NCBI RefSeq assembly: GCF_026626635.1
Contig: NZ_JAPNKA010000001.1
Location: 12,570,501 to 12,634,500, forward strand
Source: Archangium lansingense
GTDB taxonomy: Bacteria > Myxococcota > Myxococcia > Myxococcales > Myxococcaceae
Reading direction: 5' to 3'
Length of the DNA: 64,000 bases
Both the position numbers and the translations under genes were made by a program. The notes below the pieces were generated by a model. It searched no databases. It was not told the DNA's origin and was given only the letters and a program-made list of their open reading frames with translations. Below are positions 53,421-62,862 of the stretch, one piece after another. Position 1 is the stretch's first letter. Each line of letters begins with the position of its first letter.

Positions 53421-54088
53421 GGCCGTGCCTCCTCCTCCGGACACTCGGCACCCTCATTCACCCATGCGGCGATGAGGGCCCCAAATTGGTCTTGTGTCCC
53501 GGGCGCGGGAACCCGATCCCACCCCGGCGACCACCCCCACCCGACAAGCTCATCGTGCGCGGAGTGCTCGATGATCTCCTCCAGGCTCCTGTTGCCGTTG
53601 CGCTGGCGATCCTTGAGCTGCTCGCACAGTGCGAGAGGCGTCACTCCCGCCCAAGCCATCGAGCGCGGCGCGAGATGCCACTTGGGAGCCCCCGGCACCC
53701 GCGCGTACGCGAGGTTCCTGTCCTGATGGCAAGACGTGCACTCCAATCCGGGCACGCCTTGGTCCTTGTCACCGCGCAAGACAGGCGGGTCATGCGCGAG
53801 CCCATGCTCACCCTGCGCGGGCGTATCTCCGGCGGGGTGGCAGTTGGTGCAGCGCGGATGAAGCATCACGCGGCTGGCCTCCAGGAAGAGGGCGCGCGAG
53901 CGCTCCGGGCGGGACGCAATGCGCGCGAACATGTCCGGCGTGCGCAATTGCTGGGCGGTCACGGGGGGCAGCGACGTGGCGGGGGTCGCGTTCACGCCGC
54001 CGCGGCCAGAACTGCACGCCAGCGCGAGCACGGCGCACAGGGCACCCGCGCCCAGTGAGGTGGCGAGGACGTCCGGGCGATGAGACAT
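53417..54088 (-). CDS. Diheme-type cytochrome c lipoprotein of the molybdo-hydroxylase operon
   Basis: 223 aa from the ATG at 54088. The lipobox is LALACSS. Two c-type heme sites are present: CTNCH and CTSCH. The first lies in a MLHPRCTNCHPAGD context and the second in GVPGLECTSCHQDR. It is probably the periplasmic electron acceptor for the exported hydroxylase. Its end overlaps the 2Fe-2S gene start by 4 bp. Confidence 0.85.
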   Translation of the reverse strand: MSHRPDVLATSLGAGALCAVLALACSSGRGGVNATPATSLPPVTAQQLRTPDMFARIASRPERSRALFLEASRVMLHPRCTNCHPAGDTPAQGEHGLAHDPPVLRGDKDQGVPGLECTSCHQDRNLAYARVPGAPKWHLAPRSMAWAGVTPLALCEQLKDRQRNGNRSLEEIIEHSAHDELVGWGWSPGWDRVPAPGTQDQFGALIAAWVNEGAECPEEEARP

Positions 54089-54325
54089 GGCGAGGAGACC
54101 TCTGGAAGAGATGGGGGGAAGAGGCATCGTGCGCCCGGAACGGGCTCTACGAAACCCCCATGTTGTGCACGCACCATGAAGAGAAACTTCACGGTCCGCG
54201 GCACTCACCTCACCACGGGTTGAAGCGCCTCCATCGCAGCTTCCCCTGCACGATTCCAAGAGCCCGAGAAATCCGGACGCAACTCTGTGACGGATGCCGC
54301 GATAACCATTTTCAGGAGATTTTCC

Positions 54326-55129
54326 ATGTCCACCTACCGCATCCGCCCGGGCGACACCCTCTCGGCGCTTGCCTCCCGGTTCAACACCAGCGTCTCGGAG
54401 CTGGCGCGCGCCAACAAGATCGCCAACCCGAACCTCATCTATGCCGGCAAGACCCTGAACATCCCCGGCCAGGCCCGGAACGACAGCTTCGAGCCCTCCC
54501 GGGGTGGCGGGAGCGGTTCCACCTACCGCATCCGCCCGGGCGACACCCTCTCGGGGATTGCCTCCCGGTTCAACACCAGCGTCTCGGCGCTGGCACGCCT
54601 CAACAACATCGCCAACCCGAACCTCATCCACGCGGGCAGGACCCTGCGCATCCCCGGTCAGGGCGGCACCAGCGCCCCCAAGCCCACCGGCGGCGGTGGA
54701 CAGGTCGGGGGGAGCAATGGCGTCGGGAAGCCGGGCAGCGCGACTCCCGCGATGCACAAGCTCGCGGCCGCGGGCCGTGCGGCCGCTCTGGGCATGGGTG
54801 GGTACAACAGCCAGGGCCTGTGCGCCACCGGCGTGAGCAGGGCCATCCAGAACGCCTTCGGCTTCAAGGTCTGGGGCAACGGCAACCAGATCGACAACAA
54901 CCTGCCTCGCGACAAGTTCAAGCAGGTCAACATGTCGCTCGAGGAGGCGCTGAAGATTCCGGGCCTCGTCCTCACCTGGGAGAAGACCTCGTCGCGCCTG
55001 GGCAGCATCTACGGCCACACCGCCATCACCACCGGCGACGGCCGCTCGTCCGTGAGCGACTTCATCGAGCGCAACACGCTCGGCGCTGGTGGCCGCTCCG
55101 GCTTCAAGGTCTTCATGCCGACGATCTGA
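54326..55129 (+). CDS. Double-LysM protein with papain-like/CHAP-type end
   Basis: 267 aa from the ATG at 54326 with AGGAG 7 nt upstream. Two LysM domains (about residues 2-46 and 66-110) share STYRIRPGDTLS and LASRFNTSVS, and their DNA is nearly identical over two blocks, so the second arose recently by duplication. A Gly-rich linker leads to a domain with GLCATGVSRAIQNAFG and YGHTAITTGDGRS, a Cys/His arrangement like CHAP/NlpC peptidases. LysM binds peptidoglycan. No signal peptide is present, so export must use another route. Confidence 0.8.
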   Translation: MSTYRIRPGDTLSALASRFNTSVSELARANKIANPNLIYAGKTLNIPGQARNDSFEPSRGGGSGSTYRIRPGDTLSGIASRFNTSVSALARLNNIANPNLIHAGRTLRIPGQGGTSAPKPTGGGGQVGGSNGVGKPGSATPAMHKLAAAGRAAALGMGGYNSQGLCATGVSRAIQNAFGFKVWGNGNQIDNNLPRDKFKQVNMSLEEALKIPGLVLTWEKTSSRLGSIYGHTAITTGDGRSSVSDFIERNTLGAGGRSGFKVFMPTI

Positions 55130-55242
55130 CTCCCGCCGCACCGCGGAGCACCGTCGCACCCCTCGCCTCCGGGGCTGTTGGCCCGGGGGCGTTGTCGTGT
55201 CCGCACGCCTGGAGCCAGACTGCTCGTGAACGGACCTCACCC

Positions 55243-56169
55243 ATGAGCCATCCCCCCCTGCCCGATACGCGGACAATCCTGGCGGACCTCAACGACTGGT
55301 ACAGCAAGCTGCCCTACCAGCACGCCGAGCCACTCACCGGGCCCACGCGGGAGGTCCACGCGGTCCTCCATGGCTGGATGGAGTATTACGACGAGACGCT
55401 GTTCCTCTACGGCTACACCGTGGGAGCGCTCGAGCACTGCTTTTTCTACGACACGCCGTGGGACGAGCGGGGCCGGGTCCTGGGCAAGGGCCATCACTCC
55501 GAGTGGTACGACGGGCTCGCGATGCCCCGCCCCTTCCGGGTGCGCTACAGCGTCGCCCAGCCAGACCGGCACGAGATCCTCGATCCGCTCCTCCGCGAGA
55601 TGATGAAGCGGCCACTGCATCGGCTCGGGACACGCCCCGCCGTCGAGCGCCCGTTCACCGCGACGGCGGAGGAGGTCCTCGCTCACATCGACCGCTGGGA
55701 TGAGCGGCTCCCCTTCCTGCGGCGCCGCCGGTACCTCCACATCGCGACCCCCAAGGAGTCCTCGGGCTGGCTCCCCACCCTGGCCAGGTTCGGAAACGTC
55801 GTGGGGAAAGGAGACGGCGCGTACATCCCCTATGAGTTCGAGGTGGAGTCGTCCCGATTCGTGTTCGCGGTGAAGCTCACGCATTCCTTCTCGCGAATGA
55901 CTCCGAGCGACCATGCACCCAGCAGCTCTCGCGCGGAGCGACGGGCCCTCCTGTCCGCGGCGCGGCGGCAGGACCAGACCCTCCAGGAGCTCGTGGGAGC
56001 CCAGGATGTGCGCGTGCGGTACAACCCGGACAACCCCGGGCTACACGCCCTCGAGCTGCCCCTGCTCCAGCCCGGAGAGCCGCAGCTCATGCTCGACCGG
56101 TACACGATGTACCAGTTGGAGCCCATCGTCTTCCCCCCACCCCGCGCTGAGCAGAGACGCACCAGATAG
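55243..56169 (+). CDS. Hypothetical protein, family not recognised
   Basis: 308 aa, soluble, no signal. Aromatic residues are frequent (NDWYSKLPYQHAEPL, GWMEYYDETLFLYGYTVGALEHCFFYD, GKGHHSEWYDGLAMPRPFRVRYSV). Asp/Trp/Tyr-rich patches may form a metal or sugar pocket. The C-terminus ends IVFPPPRAEQRRTR. I know of no family for it. The ATG follows CGGACCTCACCC without a clear ribosome-binding site. Convergent with the deaminase gene; two palindromic repeats fill the gap. Confidence 0.6.
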   Translation: MSHPPLPDTRTILADLNDWYSKLPYQHAEPLTGPTREVHAVLHGWMEYYDETLFLYGYTVGALEHCFFYDTPWDERGRVLGKGHHSEWYDGLAMPRPFRVRYSVAQPDRHEILDPLLREMMKRPLHRLGTRPAVERPFTATAEEVLAHIDRWDERLPFLRRRRYLHIATPKESSGWLPTLARFGNVVGKGDGAYIPYEFEVESSRFVFAVKLTHSFSRMTPSDHAPSSSRAERRALLSAARRQDQTLQELVGAQDVRVRYNPDNPGLHALELPLLQPGEPQLMLDRYTMYQLEPIVFPPPRAEQRRTR

Positions 56170-56216
56170 CGTGTCCACGAAGTCTTTGGACCTGGTCCGC
56201 AGGCGCCGTGGATGTC

Positions 56217-56249
56217 CCCTCTCCCCCTGGGAGAGGGCTAGGGTGAGGG
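56217..56249. repeat. REP-like palindromic repeat, copy 5
   Basis: CCCTCTCCC (56217-56225), CCT loop, GGGAGAGGG (56229-56237), then CTAGGGTGAGGG. It is in the opposite orientation to copy 6, so the two form an inverted pair in the gap between convergent genes. Confidence 0.85.
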
Positions 56250-56297
56250 TTTTCCGTCTGTATGACGTCGCTGCAGCGAGAGACACGCAGGGGACTA

Positions 56298-56332
56298 CCC
56301 TCACCCCCCGCCCTCTCCCAGAGGGAGAGGGA
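56298..56332. repeat. REP-like palindromic repeat, copy 6
   Basis: CCCTCACCCC, then CCCTCTCCC (56311-56319), AGA loop, GGGAGAGGG (56323-56331). Inverted partner of copy 5, about 50 bp away. Confidence 0.85.
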
Positions 56333-56365
56333 GCATGCGCAACACGACTATGTCCACGAGGTGGC

Positions 56366-56986
56366 CTATTTGCCCAGCCGGGCGTTGTAGACGAACTGCC
56401 GGCTGGCAGCGAACTCCCTGTAAGCCGCGAGCGCCTCCTCCCGCAGGACGTCCTGGTGCACCTCGACGCCTCTCCGCGCCAGCTCGTCGCGCCATTGCGG
56501 GTGCACCGGGCCCTCATCAAAGCCAGTGATCTGCTCCAGCTCGGGCCCCTCGCCAGCGATGACCAGGGAGCGAACACCTGACCAGAGGACCGCGCCATAA
56601 CACATGGCGCATGGGCGCCAGTTGACCACGAGTTGGTGTGCGGGGAGACCTGTGCCTCCCAGGTCATAGGAGCCCAGGCGCTTCTGGGCCAGCGACAGCG
56701 CCATGATCTCCGCATGTGCGGACGAGCAGCCAGAGGCCATGACTCGGTTGACGCCGATGACGACCAGCCGGCCCGTATCACGCTCGAAGACGCCGGCGGC
56801 AAACGGTCCGCCGGTCTGCGACTGGAAGTTCAGGCGGGAGAAACGGATGACCGCGGCCATGCGCTCCGTCAGCGTGGGCAGCACGGGTGGTAGCAGGTTG
56901 AGCTCGGCGGCAGCCCACTCGGGGAGCTTGAGTGTGAAGCGCAAGTCCACAGCAGAGACGGTGGAGCTCGAAGGTGGAGGAGACAT
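56366..56986 (-). CDS. Cytidine/deoxycytidylate deaminase-family nucleoside deaminase
   Basis: 206 aa from the ATG at 56986 (a GTG at 56998 is an alternative). The zinc motifs are HAEIMAL and PCAMCYG. The pattern resembles guanine deaminase or TadA-like enzymes: GGPFAAGVFERDTG before and GAVLWSGVRSLVIAG after. The C-terminus is an extra YREFAASRQFVYNARLGK. It deaminates a nucleobase or nucleoside in the cytoplasm. Convergent with the unknown gene at 55243. Confidence 0.85.
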   Translation of the reverse strand: MSPPPSSSTVSAVDLRFTLKLPEWAAAELNLLPPVLPTLTERMAAVIRFSRLNFQSQTGGPFAAGVFERDTGRLVVIGVNRVMASGCSSAHAEIMALSLAQKRLGSYDLGGTGLPAHQLVVNWRPCAMCYGAVLWSGVRSLVIAGEGPELEQITGFDEGPVHPQWRDELARRGVEVHQDVLREEALAAYREFAASRQFVYNARLGK

Positions 56987-57080
56987 GGCGCCAATCACCT
57001 GGCATGGAGGCAGCGGGAATCAAGGCCGCTGACGGTGTATGGCGTATGGTAGACGGTCCGGCAGCAACGAGGAGCGAGCA

Positions 57081-59411
57081 ATGGCCAAGGCGAATAAAGC
57101 GGAAGCGGCGGCGTTGACGCCGTCGGCGAATTCAACCGACACCATCCATGTGCGTGGCGCACGGGTCAACAACCTCCAGAATATCTCGCTCGACCTGCCG
57201 AAGAAGAAGATCACCGTGTTCACTGGCGTGTCGGGTTCGGGCAAGTCGTCGCTTGTCTTCGACACCCTCGCCGCTGAATCGCAGCGGCTGCTCAACGAGA
57301 CGCTGCCGACCTTCGTGCAGACCTTCCTGCCGCGGCAGCCTCAACCCGACGTCGACGCCCTCGAGAACCTCTCGGCGGCGATCATCGTCGACCAGTCACG
57401 GATTGGCGGCAACAGCCGCTCCACCGTCGGTACCGTCAGCGACACCGCGGCGCTGTTGCGGCTGTTGTTCTCGCGCCTCGGCAAACCAGCCGTGTCCCGC
57501 CCGAGCGCACTGTCGTTCAATGATCCCCAGGGCCTGTGCACGAGCTGCGACGGCATCGGCGTCGTCTCGTCCATTGACCTGAAGGGACTGGTCGACGAGA
57601 GCAAGAGCCTCGAAGAAGGCGCCTTGTTGTTCCCCGGGTTCGCCGTCGACTCCTGGTTCTACAACATCATCAGCGGCTCGGGCTTCTTCGACCTCAAGAA
57701 GAAGATCGCCGACTACTCCGCCGACGAGCGGCACAAGCTGCTCCACGAGCCGGAGTGCAAGGTCAAGATCAAGGTGGGCACCAAGATGATGGGCTCCACC
57801 TATGAAGGGTTGGTCCCCAAGATTCGCCGCCTCTATCTGGCGAAGAACCTCGACGACCTGCAGGCAAACATCAGGAATGCGCTCGAGCCCATCCTCACCC
57901 GCGAGCCCTGCGCCGATTGCGGTGGCACCCGCCTGAACGCCGCGGCCCTCGCCTGCCGCGTCGACGACGGCGCTGGCCACGCCATCAACATCGCCGAGGC
58001 CACCACCTTGCCGGTCGACGAGCTGCTGGAGCTGATCAGCCGGAAGAAGAGCGGCTTCGACAACGCCGCCACCGCGCCGGTGCGGGAAGCCCTCGCCCGG
58101 CGCCTGCAGTCCCTCGCCGACATTGGCCTCGGCTACCTCTCGCTCGATCGCGAGAGCAGCACGCTCTCGGGAGGCGAGTCGCAGCGGGTGAAGATGGTGC
58201 GAGCGCTCGGTTCGAGCCTCACGGATCTGACCTACATCTTCGACGAGCCGAGCATCGGCCTGCACCCCGCCGACCTGCACCGCCTCAACACCCTGCTCGT
58301 GCAGCTGCGCGACAAGGGAAACACGGTGCTCGTCGTCGAGCACAAGCCGGCGGTCATCGCCATCGCCGACCACATCGTCGACATTGGCCCCGGCGCCGGC
58401 GCGAACGGCGGTCGCGTCGTCTATGAAGGTGATGTCGAAGGACTGAAGAAGTCGTCGTCGGTGACGGGGCAGGCACTGACGCAGAAGCCGGTGACGAAGA
58501 CGCAGACGCGGACGCCCGCCGGGTGGATCGAGCTCCGCGATGTGAACCTGCACAATCTGAAGAACCTGAGCGTGCGCATTCCCAAGGGCGTCTTCGTCGT
58601 CGTCACCGGCGTCGCTGGCTCGGGCAAGAGCTCGCTCATCCGTCAGACGCTTCCGCAGCGCATCAATGACGTCGTGGTCATCGACCAGAGCCTGGCCCGC
58701 GGCTCCAGCCGCTCGAACCTCGCGACGTGGACGGGGATCCTCGACGCCGTCCGCAAGCTGTTCGCGACGACGAACAAGGTCTCGGAGTCCTTGTTCTCGG
58801 CGAACTCCAAGGGCGCCTGCCCCGAATGCCAGGGCCTGGGTGTCGTCTACACCGACATCGCCCACCTCGACCCCGTTCCCATGCCCTGCGAGGCCTGCGG
58901 CGGCCGACGCTTCACCGACGCCGTCTTGAAGCACAAGGTGCGTGGCCGCTCCATCGGCGACGTCTTCGACTTCTCCGTCGAGGAAGCCGCCGCGTTCTTC
59001 GTCGAGCCCGTCATCCACGGACCGCTTCAGTCCCTCGTCGACGTCGGCCTCGGCTACGTGCGGCTCGGCCAGCCGTTGAACACGCTGTCCGGCGGTGAGC
59101 GCCAGCGCATGAAGCTCGCGCGCAGCCTGCACGAGCCGGCGCCTCTGGCGATCCTCGACGAGCCGACGACCGGACTGCATTTGAAGGACATCGACCGGCT
59201 GGTGACGATGATCGATCGCCTCGTCGACACGGGCACGTCGGTCATCGTCATCGAGCACCACCCTCGGGTCATCCGCCGCGCCGACTGGATCATCGACATG
59301 GGGCCAGGTGCCGGCCACGACGGCGGCCGCATCGTCTTCGAAGGGCCCCCCACCGGCCTTCTGAAGCACCCGACCTCGCTGACCGGAAAGTGGTTGTCTC
59401 AAGAAGGCTGA
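57081..59411 (+). CDS. Class II UvrA-like ABC ATPase (UvrB-independent)
   Basis: 776 aa from the ATG at 57081 with GAGGAG 7 nt upstream. Two ABC modules carry SGSGKSS-type Walker A motifs (GVSGSGKSSLVFD and GVAGSGKSSLIRQ), LSGGESQRVK and LSGGERQRMK signatures and Walker B DEP regions. Zinc-hook CxxC pairs are ready (CTSCDG, CADCGG, CPECQG, CEACGG). At about 776 aa it is shorter than housekeeping UvrA (about 940) and lacks the UvrB-binding domain. UvrA2/DrrC-like proteins of this class protect against DNA-intercalating or self-made compounds; no biosynthetic cluster is visible here. Confidence 0.88.
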   Translation: MAKANKAEAAALTPSANSTDTIHVRGARVNNLQNISLDLPKKKITVFTGVSGSGKSSLVFDTLAAESQRLLNETLPTFVQTFLPRQPQPDVDALENLSAAIIVDQSRIGGNSRSTVGTVSDTAALLRLLFSRLGKPAVSRPSALSFNDPQGLCTSCDGIGVVSSIDLKGLVDESKSLEEGALLFPGFAVDSWFYNIISGSGFFDLKKKIADYSADERHKLLHEPECKVKIKVGTKMMGSTYEGLVPKIRRLYLAKNLDDLQANIRNALEPILTREPCADCGGTRLNAAALACRVDDGAGHAINIAEATTLPVDELLELISRKKSGFDNAATAPVREALARRLQSLADIGLGYLSLDRESSTLSGGESQRVKMVRALGSSLTDLTYIFDEPSIGLHPADLHRLNTLLVQLRDKGNTVLVVEHKPAVIAIADHIVDIGPGAGANGGRVVYEGDVEGLKKSSSVTGQALTQKPVTKTQTRTPAGWIELRDVNLHNLKNLSVRIPKGVFVVVTGVAGSGKSSLIRQTLPQRINDVVVIDQSLARGSSRSNLATWTGILDAVRKLFATTNKVSESLFSANSKGACPECQGLGVVYTDIAHLDPVPMPCEACGGRRFTDAVLKHKVRGRSIGDVFDFSVEEAAAFFVEPVIHGPLQSLVDVGLGYVRLGQPLNTLSGGERQRMKLARSLHEPAPLAILDEPTTGLHLKDIDRLVTMIDRLVDTGTSVIVIEHHPRVIRRADWIIDMGPGAGHDGGRIVFEGPPTGLLKHPTSLTGKWLSQEG

Positions 59412-59434
59412 TCCCCTTCAGAGGGAACGAATGC

Positions 59435-59475
59435 TCCCTCTCCCGGGGGGCGAGGGGAAATGGCCGCGGACCTAT
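59435..59475. repeat. REP-like palindromic repeat, copy 7 (degenerate)
   Basis: CCCTCTCCC (59436-59444) is followed by a G-rich, mutated second arm and GAGGGGAAATGGCCGCGG, which matches the inverted flank of copy 2. It lies downstream of the UvrA-like gene and may be a decayed terminator. Confidence 0.6.
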
Positions 59476-59554
59476 CTGAAAGGGATTAAAGACGTCTTCC
59501 GAGTCCCAGGAACCCGCGGAGAAGGAGCCCGCGGATTCCTGGAGCGCCCGCGCG

Positions 59555-62500
59555 TCAGGGCTTCAGATACGGGCCATCCGCGCCCACCTTGCCAGGAGCC
59601 GGGTTGCCGGCCAGGTCGAGCACATACACGCGCATGTTGCCCTTGCCGGTGACGCTGGCCGTCAGCGAGCCGTTGGTCACGGTCTTCACGTCACCGGTGA
59701 TGGCGTCCTTGTAGGTCCCATTGGGGATACCGTTGAAGGTGGCACCGCCGGAGATGGTGACGAGCACGAAGCTGTCCACGCCCTTGGCTGCATCGGTGAA
59801 GCGCCGCTTGAAGGCCATGGTTCCCGAGATGCCCTCGGTCGAGTACTGCCCCTTCTGGAGCGCGGGAATCTTGCGGCGCAGCTGATTGAGCCGCTGCAGG
59901 TGTCTGGCCAGCGGCTTGCCGAGCGTCTCCGAGACCTTGCCGGAGGCGCTGCCCACCACACCGAAGTCGGAGGCCGTGACGCTGCCCTCGAGATTGTCGC
60001 CGTAGTAGGCACGGCCAGTGGTGGCCAGCGCGCAGGTGGGGCCGCAGTCGATCCGCTGGCCCGCCTGGAACTCGATCTCCGAGCCGTAATACAGCGTGGG
60101 AATGCCGCGGAAGGTCCACATCAGGCTCATGTTCTCGGCCCAGGCGTCGGTGCCTCCGGCATAGCGGGTGCTGGATTTGTTGGGGCCGTAGTCGTGCGAG
60201 TCCACGTACACCACGTTGTAGGTGGCGTCGTTGTAGCTGTCGTCCGAGTCCTTGCCGTTCCAGTACGCGTTGCTGGCCTCGCCGAAGTTCATGTGCATGC
60301 GCATGTCGATCACGCTCATGCCGGAGAACTGGCTGTGGTCTGGGGCGTGGTACAGGTTGCCCTGGAGGAAGGCATTGGTGGACGTGGGCTGGTTGGCCGT
60401 GCCCTGGGTCTGCTCGTAGTTGTACTGCTCGAGCGCGGCCGCGGTGTCATCCGCGCTATAGGTCCCGCGCTCCTTCCACGTGAAGAACTGCGCCGAGTGG
60501 TTGGGCGAGCCGCGGTTCCACTTGTCATTCACGAACGAGCCCACCTCGCCGAACATGAAGAAGTCCCGACCCTTGGCGCCGAACTTCGCCTCGGCGTGCT
60601 GGTGGGCCGCCGGCAGAAAGCGTCGGTTCCAGGTGACGCGCGGAATGTGGACCGCGGTGTCGATGCGGAAGCCGTCCACGCCCATGTCGATGTACTTGTT
60701 GTAGACGCCCACCAGGAAGTTCTGCACCGGCGTGCTCTCGGTGTTGAAATCCGCCAGGTCCTCGTGAATCCAGCAGCTGCGTGAGTCCTCACCCTCCCAG
60801 TTCCCAATCCAGCACTGGTGGAAGTACTGCGAGGGGAACATGCCCGAGGTGGGGTTGGGCCACTGGCAGTTGTAGATCTTGTAACCCTCGGCGCTGTAGC
60901 CACCCGTGGGCACGCCCCAGTTGCGGCACGTGTTGCCCGAGGGCTCGGACGTCGACCACAGGTCCCCGTTGTAATAGGACTTACCGCTGGTGGGCTCGAC
61001 GGTGAGTCCGTCATAGGTGAAGCCAGAGACAGGTGCGTCGTAGAACCAGCTCCACTGGCTGTCGCGCACGCCGTAGACCTTGGCGCTCCACAGCCCCTTG
61101 GCGCCCCAGCGGCTGGAGTGGTTGTAGACCACGTCCTGGATGATCTTGATGCCCTTGGCGTGAGCCGCGTTGATGAGCTCCTGGTAGGTGGCGCCCGGGG
61201 ACTCCAGGCGCGGATCCACCTTGTTGAAATCCCAGGCGTGATAGCCGTGGTAGTCGTAGTCCGAGCGGTTGAGCACCACCGGGGTAATCCAGATGGCGGA
61301 GAAGCCCAGGGCCTTGATGTAGTCGAGCTTCTGGATGAGGCCCTTGAAGTCGCCGCGGAACATGGGGTCGTTGTTGGCCGCGTTGCCCGACTTGACGTGC
61401 TGGCTGCCGCCGCGGTTGTTGGACGAGTCGCCGTCGTAGAAGCGCGCGGTGAGCACGAAATAGATGGAGTCCTCGCGGATGTCCCCACCCAGGGGCTCGC
61501 CCGCGGCGGCCGGAGGCGGCTCATCGCCAGTGGTGGCCGATACCGCCGCACTGGCGGAGGACTTATTACCGGCCGCGTCGAAGGCCTTCACGGTGTAGCT
61601 GTAGGCGGTCCGAGCCGTCAGGCTGGTGTCGCTGTAGCTGGTGAGCGAGGTGGTCCAGGTCTTCGTGCCCTGGGTGCCCCCAGTGCGCACGAGCTCGTAG
61701 CCCGTGACGCCGCGGTCATCGGTCGAGGCACTCCAGGAGAGGTTGATCTGCGTCCCCGAGGCCGTGGCGATGACGCCCGAGGGAATGGACGGAGCGGAGG
61801 TGTCCGGAGGCAGCGTCACGCACGGAGTGGAGGCGTTGGCGGTGACGACGCCATCCTTGACGGTGATCAGCCCCGTGCCCAAGGAGTAGTCCGAGCCGTT
61901 GTTGTTGTCCCAGGTGGTGCCGTTGTTGAACGCCACCTTCATGCCGGTAGCCGAGCCCAGGTCCACGGTCTTCTTCGCCCAGTCGGTGCAGGCGGTCTCG
62001 TTCATGGCGACGCCGGGCACGGTGGTCCAGGAGCCGCCGGTCGGCGCGTAGTGGACGTTGACGGAGGTCCAGGCGCGGGTGCGCGTGTAGTAATAGACCT
62101 CGGCCTTGTTGCCCGCGGGGGTGGTGACGGACAGGGCCGGGCTGGCAGCAGACTCATTGCCTGCCGCGTCCACGGCCTTCACGGTGTAGCTGTAGGCCGT
62201 GGAGGCGGTGCGTCCCGTATCAGTGTAGCTCGTGCTGGTGGCCGTGCCAATGAGCACGCCCGCGCGGTAGATGTCGTAACGGGCCACGCCCACGTTGTCG
62301 GTGGAGGCGGTCCACGAGAAGGCAATGGACGTGGACGTCACCGTGCCCGCGGTCAGCCCGGTGGGTGCGGTAGGCGCCTGGGTGTCGACGACACACGGTG
62401 AGCCCGCGTTGGCCAGCAGCTGGCCGTTCTTGATCTGGTGGGTGCCCGCCGTAGGGATGGCGTAGTTGGCGCCCGACTGGTTGTTGAAGTTGTCCCAACG

Positions 62501-62764
62501 GTTCTGACCGTCGGTGAAGACCGCCTGGAAGGTACTGGCCGAGCCCGTGGTGATGACCTTCGTCACCCAGTTCGTGCAGGCCGCGCTCATCGCGTTACCC
62601 GGCACGCTCGTCCAGGTGCCACTGGCGTCGTGGTGGATGTAGACGGACGTCCAGGCCTTATAGGGCGTGTAGTAGTAGACCGTCGCCGTGCCAGCGAGCG
62701 CGGGCGCGCTCAAGACCGTCAGGATCAACGCACACAGCGCTGACCCTCTCGAGGGGCTCTTCAT
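59555..62764 (-). CDS. Secreted modular GH13 alpha-amylase with CBM and FnIII domains
   Basis: 1069 aa with a signal peptide (APALAG). Two starch-binding-like modules begin TATVYYYTPYKAWTSVYIHH and AEVYYYTRTRAWTSVNVHY (CBM25/26 style). Fibronectin type III repeats lie between (APTGLTAGTVTSTSIAFSW; SIPSGVIATASGTQINLSW). The GH13 barrel starts near residue 430: DVVYNH, GFRIDTAVH with the nucleophile Asp, FFMFGEVG with the acid/base Glu, and YVDSHD. It cleaves alpha-1,4-glucans outside the cell. The gene is divergent from the GNAT gene. Confidence 0.93.
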   Translation of the reverse strand: MKSPSRGSALCALILTVLSAPALAGTATVYYYTPYKAWTSVYIHHDASGTWTSVPGNAMSAACTNWVTKVITTGSASTFQAVFTDGQNRWDNFNNQSGANYAIPTAGTHQIKNGQLLANAGSPCVVDTQAPTAPTGLTAGTVTSTSIAFSWTASTDNVGVARYDIYRAGVLIGTATSTSYTDTGRTASTAYSYTVKAVDAAGNESAASPALSVTTPAGNKAEVYYYTRTRAWTSVNVHYAPTGGSWTTVPGVAMNETACTDWAKKTVDLGSATGMKVAFNNGTTWDNNNGSDYSLGTGLITVKDGVVTANASTPCVTLPPDTSAPSIPSGVIATASGTQINLSWSASTDDRGVTGYELVRTGGTQGTKTWTTSLTSYSDTSLTARTAYSYTVKAFDAAGNKSSASAAVSATTGDEPPPAAAGEPLGGDIREDSIYFVLTARFYDGDSSNNRGGSQHVKSGNAANNDPMFRGDFKGLIQKLDYIKALGFSAIWITPVVLNRSDYDYHGYHAWDFNKVDPRLESPGATYQELINAAHAKGIKIIQDVVYNHSSRWGAKGLWSAKVYGVRDSQWSWFYDAPVSGFTYDGLTVEPTSGKSYYNGDLWSTSEPSGNTCRNWGVPTGGYSAEGYKIYNCQWPNPTSGMFPSQYFHQCWIGNWEGEDSRSCWIHEDLADFNTESTPVQNFLVGVYNKYIDMGVDGFRIDTAVHIPRVTWNRRFLPAAHQHAEAKFGAKGRDFFMFGEVGSFVNDKWNRGSPNHSAQFFTWKERGTYSADDTAAALEQYNYEQTQGTANQPTSTNAFLQGNLYHAPDHSQFSGMSVIDMRMHMNFGEASNAYWNGKDSDDSYNDATYNVVYVDSHDYGPNKSSTRYAGGTDAWAENMSLMWTFRGIPTLYYGSEIEFQAGQRIDCGPTCALATTGRAYYGDNLEGSVTASDFGVVGSASGKVSETLGKPLARHLQRLNQLRRKIPALQKGQYSTEGISGTMAFKRRFTDAAKGVDSFVLVTISGGATFNGIPNGTYKDAITGDVKTVTNGSLTASVTGKGNMRVYVLDLAGNPAPGKVGADGPYLKP

Positions 62765-62862
62765 GGGGGTTTTTCCTTACGTATCGGGGGAAAACGCGGA
62801 CAGCCCGGAAAGACTGACCCATTCCTGACCACTTGGAAAGTGGAGCGGCCCGTCGAAGAGCC

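Noticed and set aside
53417..55276. Reading the cytochrome frame back to 55276 as one 619-aa protein
   Set aside because: The extension crosses the LysM gene on the other strand and has no domain; the lipoprotein signal at 54088 gives a proper start.
57396..59402. Long minus-strand open frame antisense to the UvrA-like gene
   Set aside because: Composition is the mirror of the UvrA-like reading frame and has no family features.
60818..62401. Long plus-strand open frame antisense to the amylase
   Set aside because: Gly/Val/Arg-rich filler without motifs; the amylase frame has clear catalytic residues.
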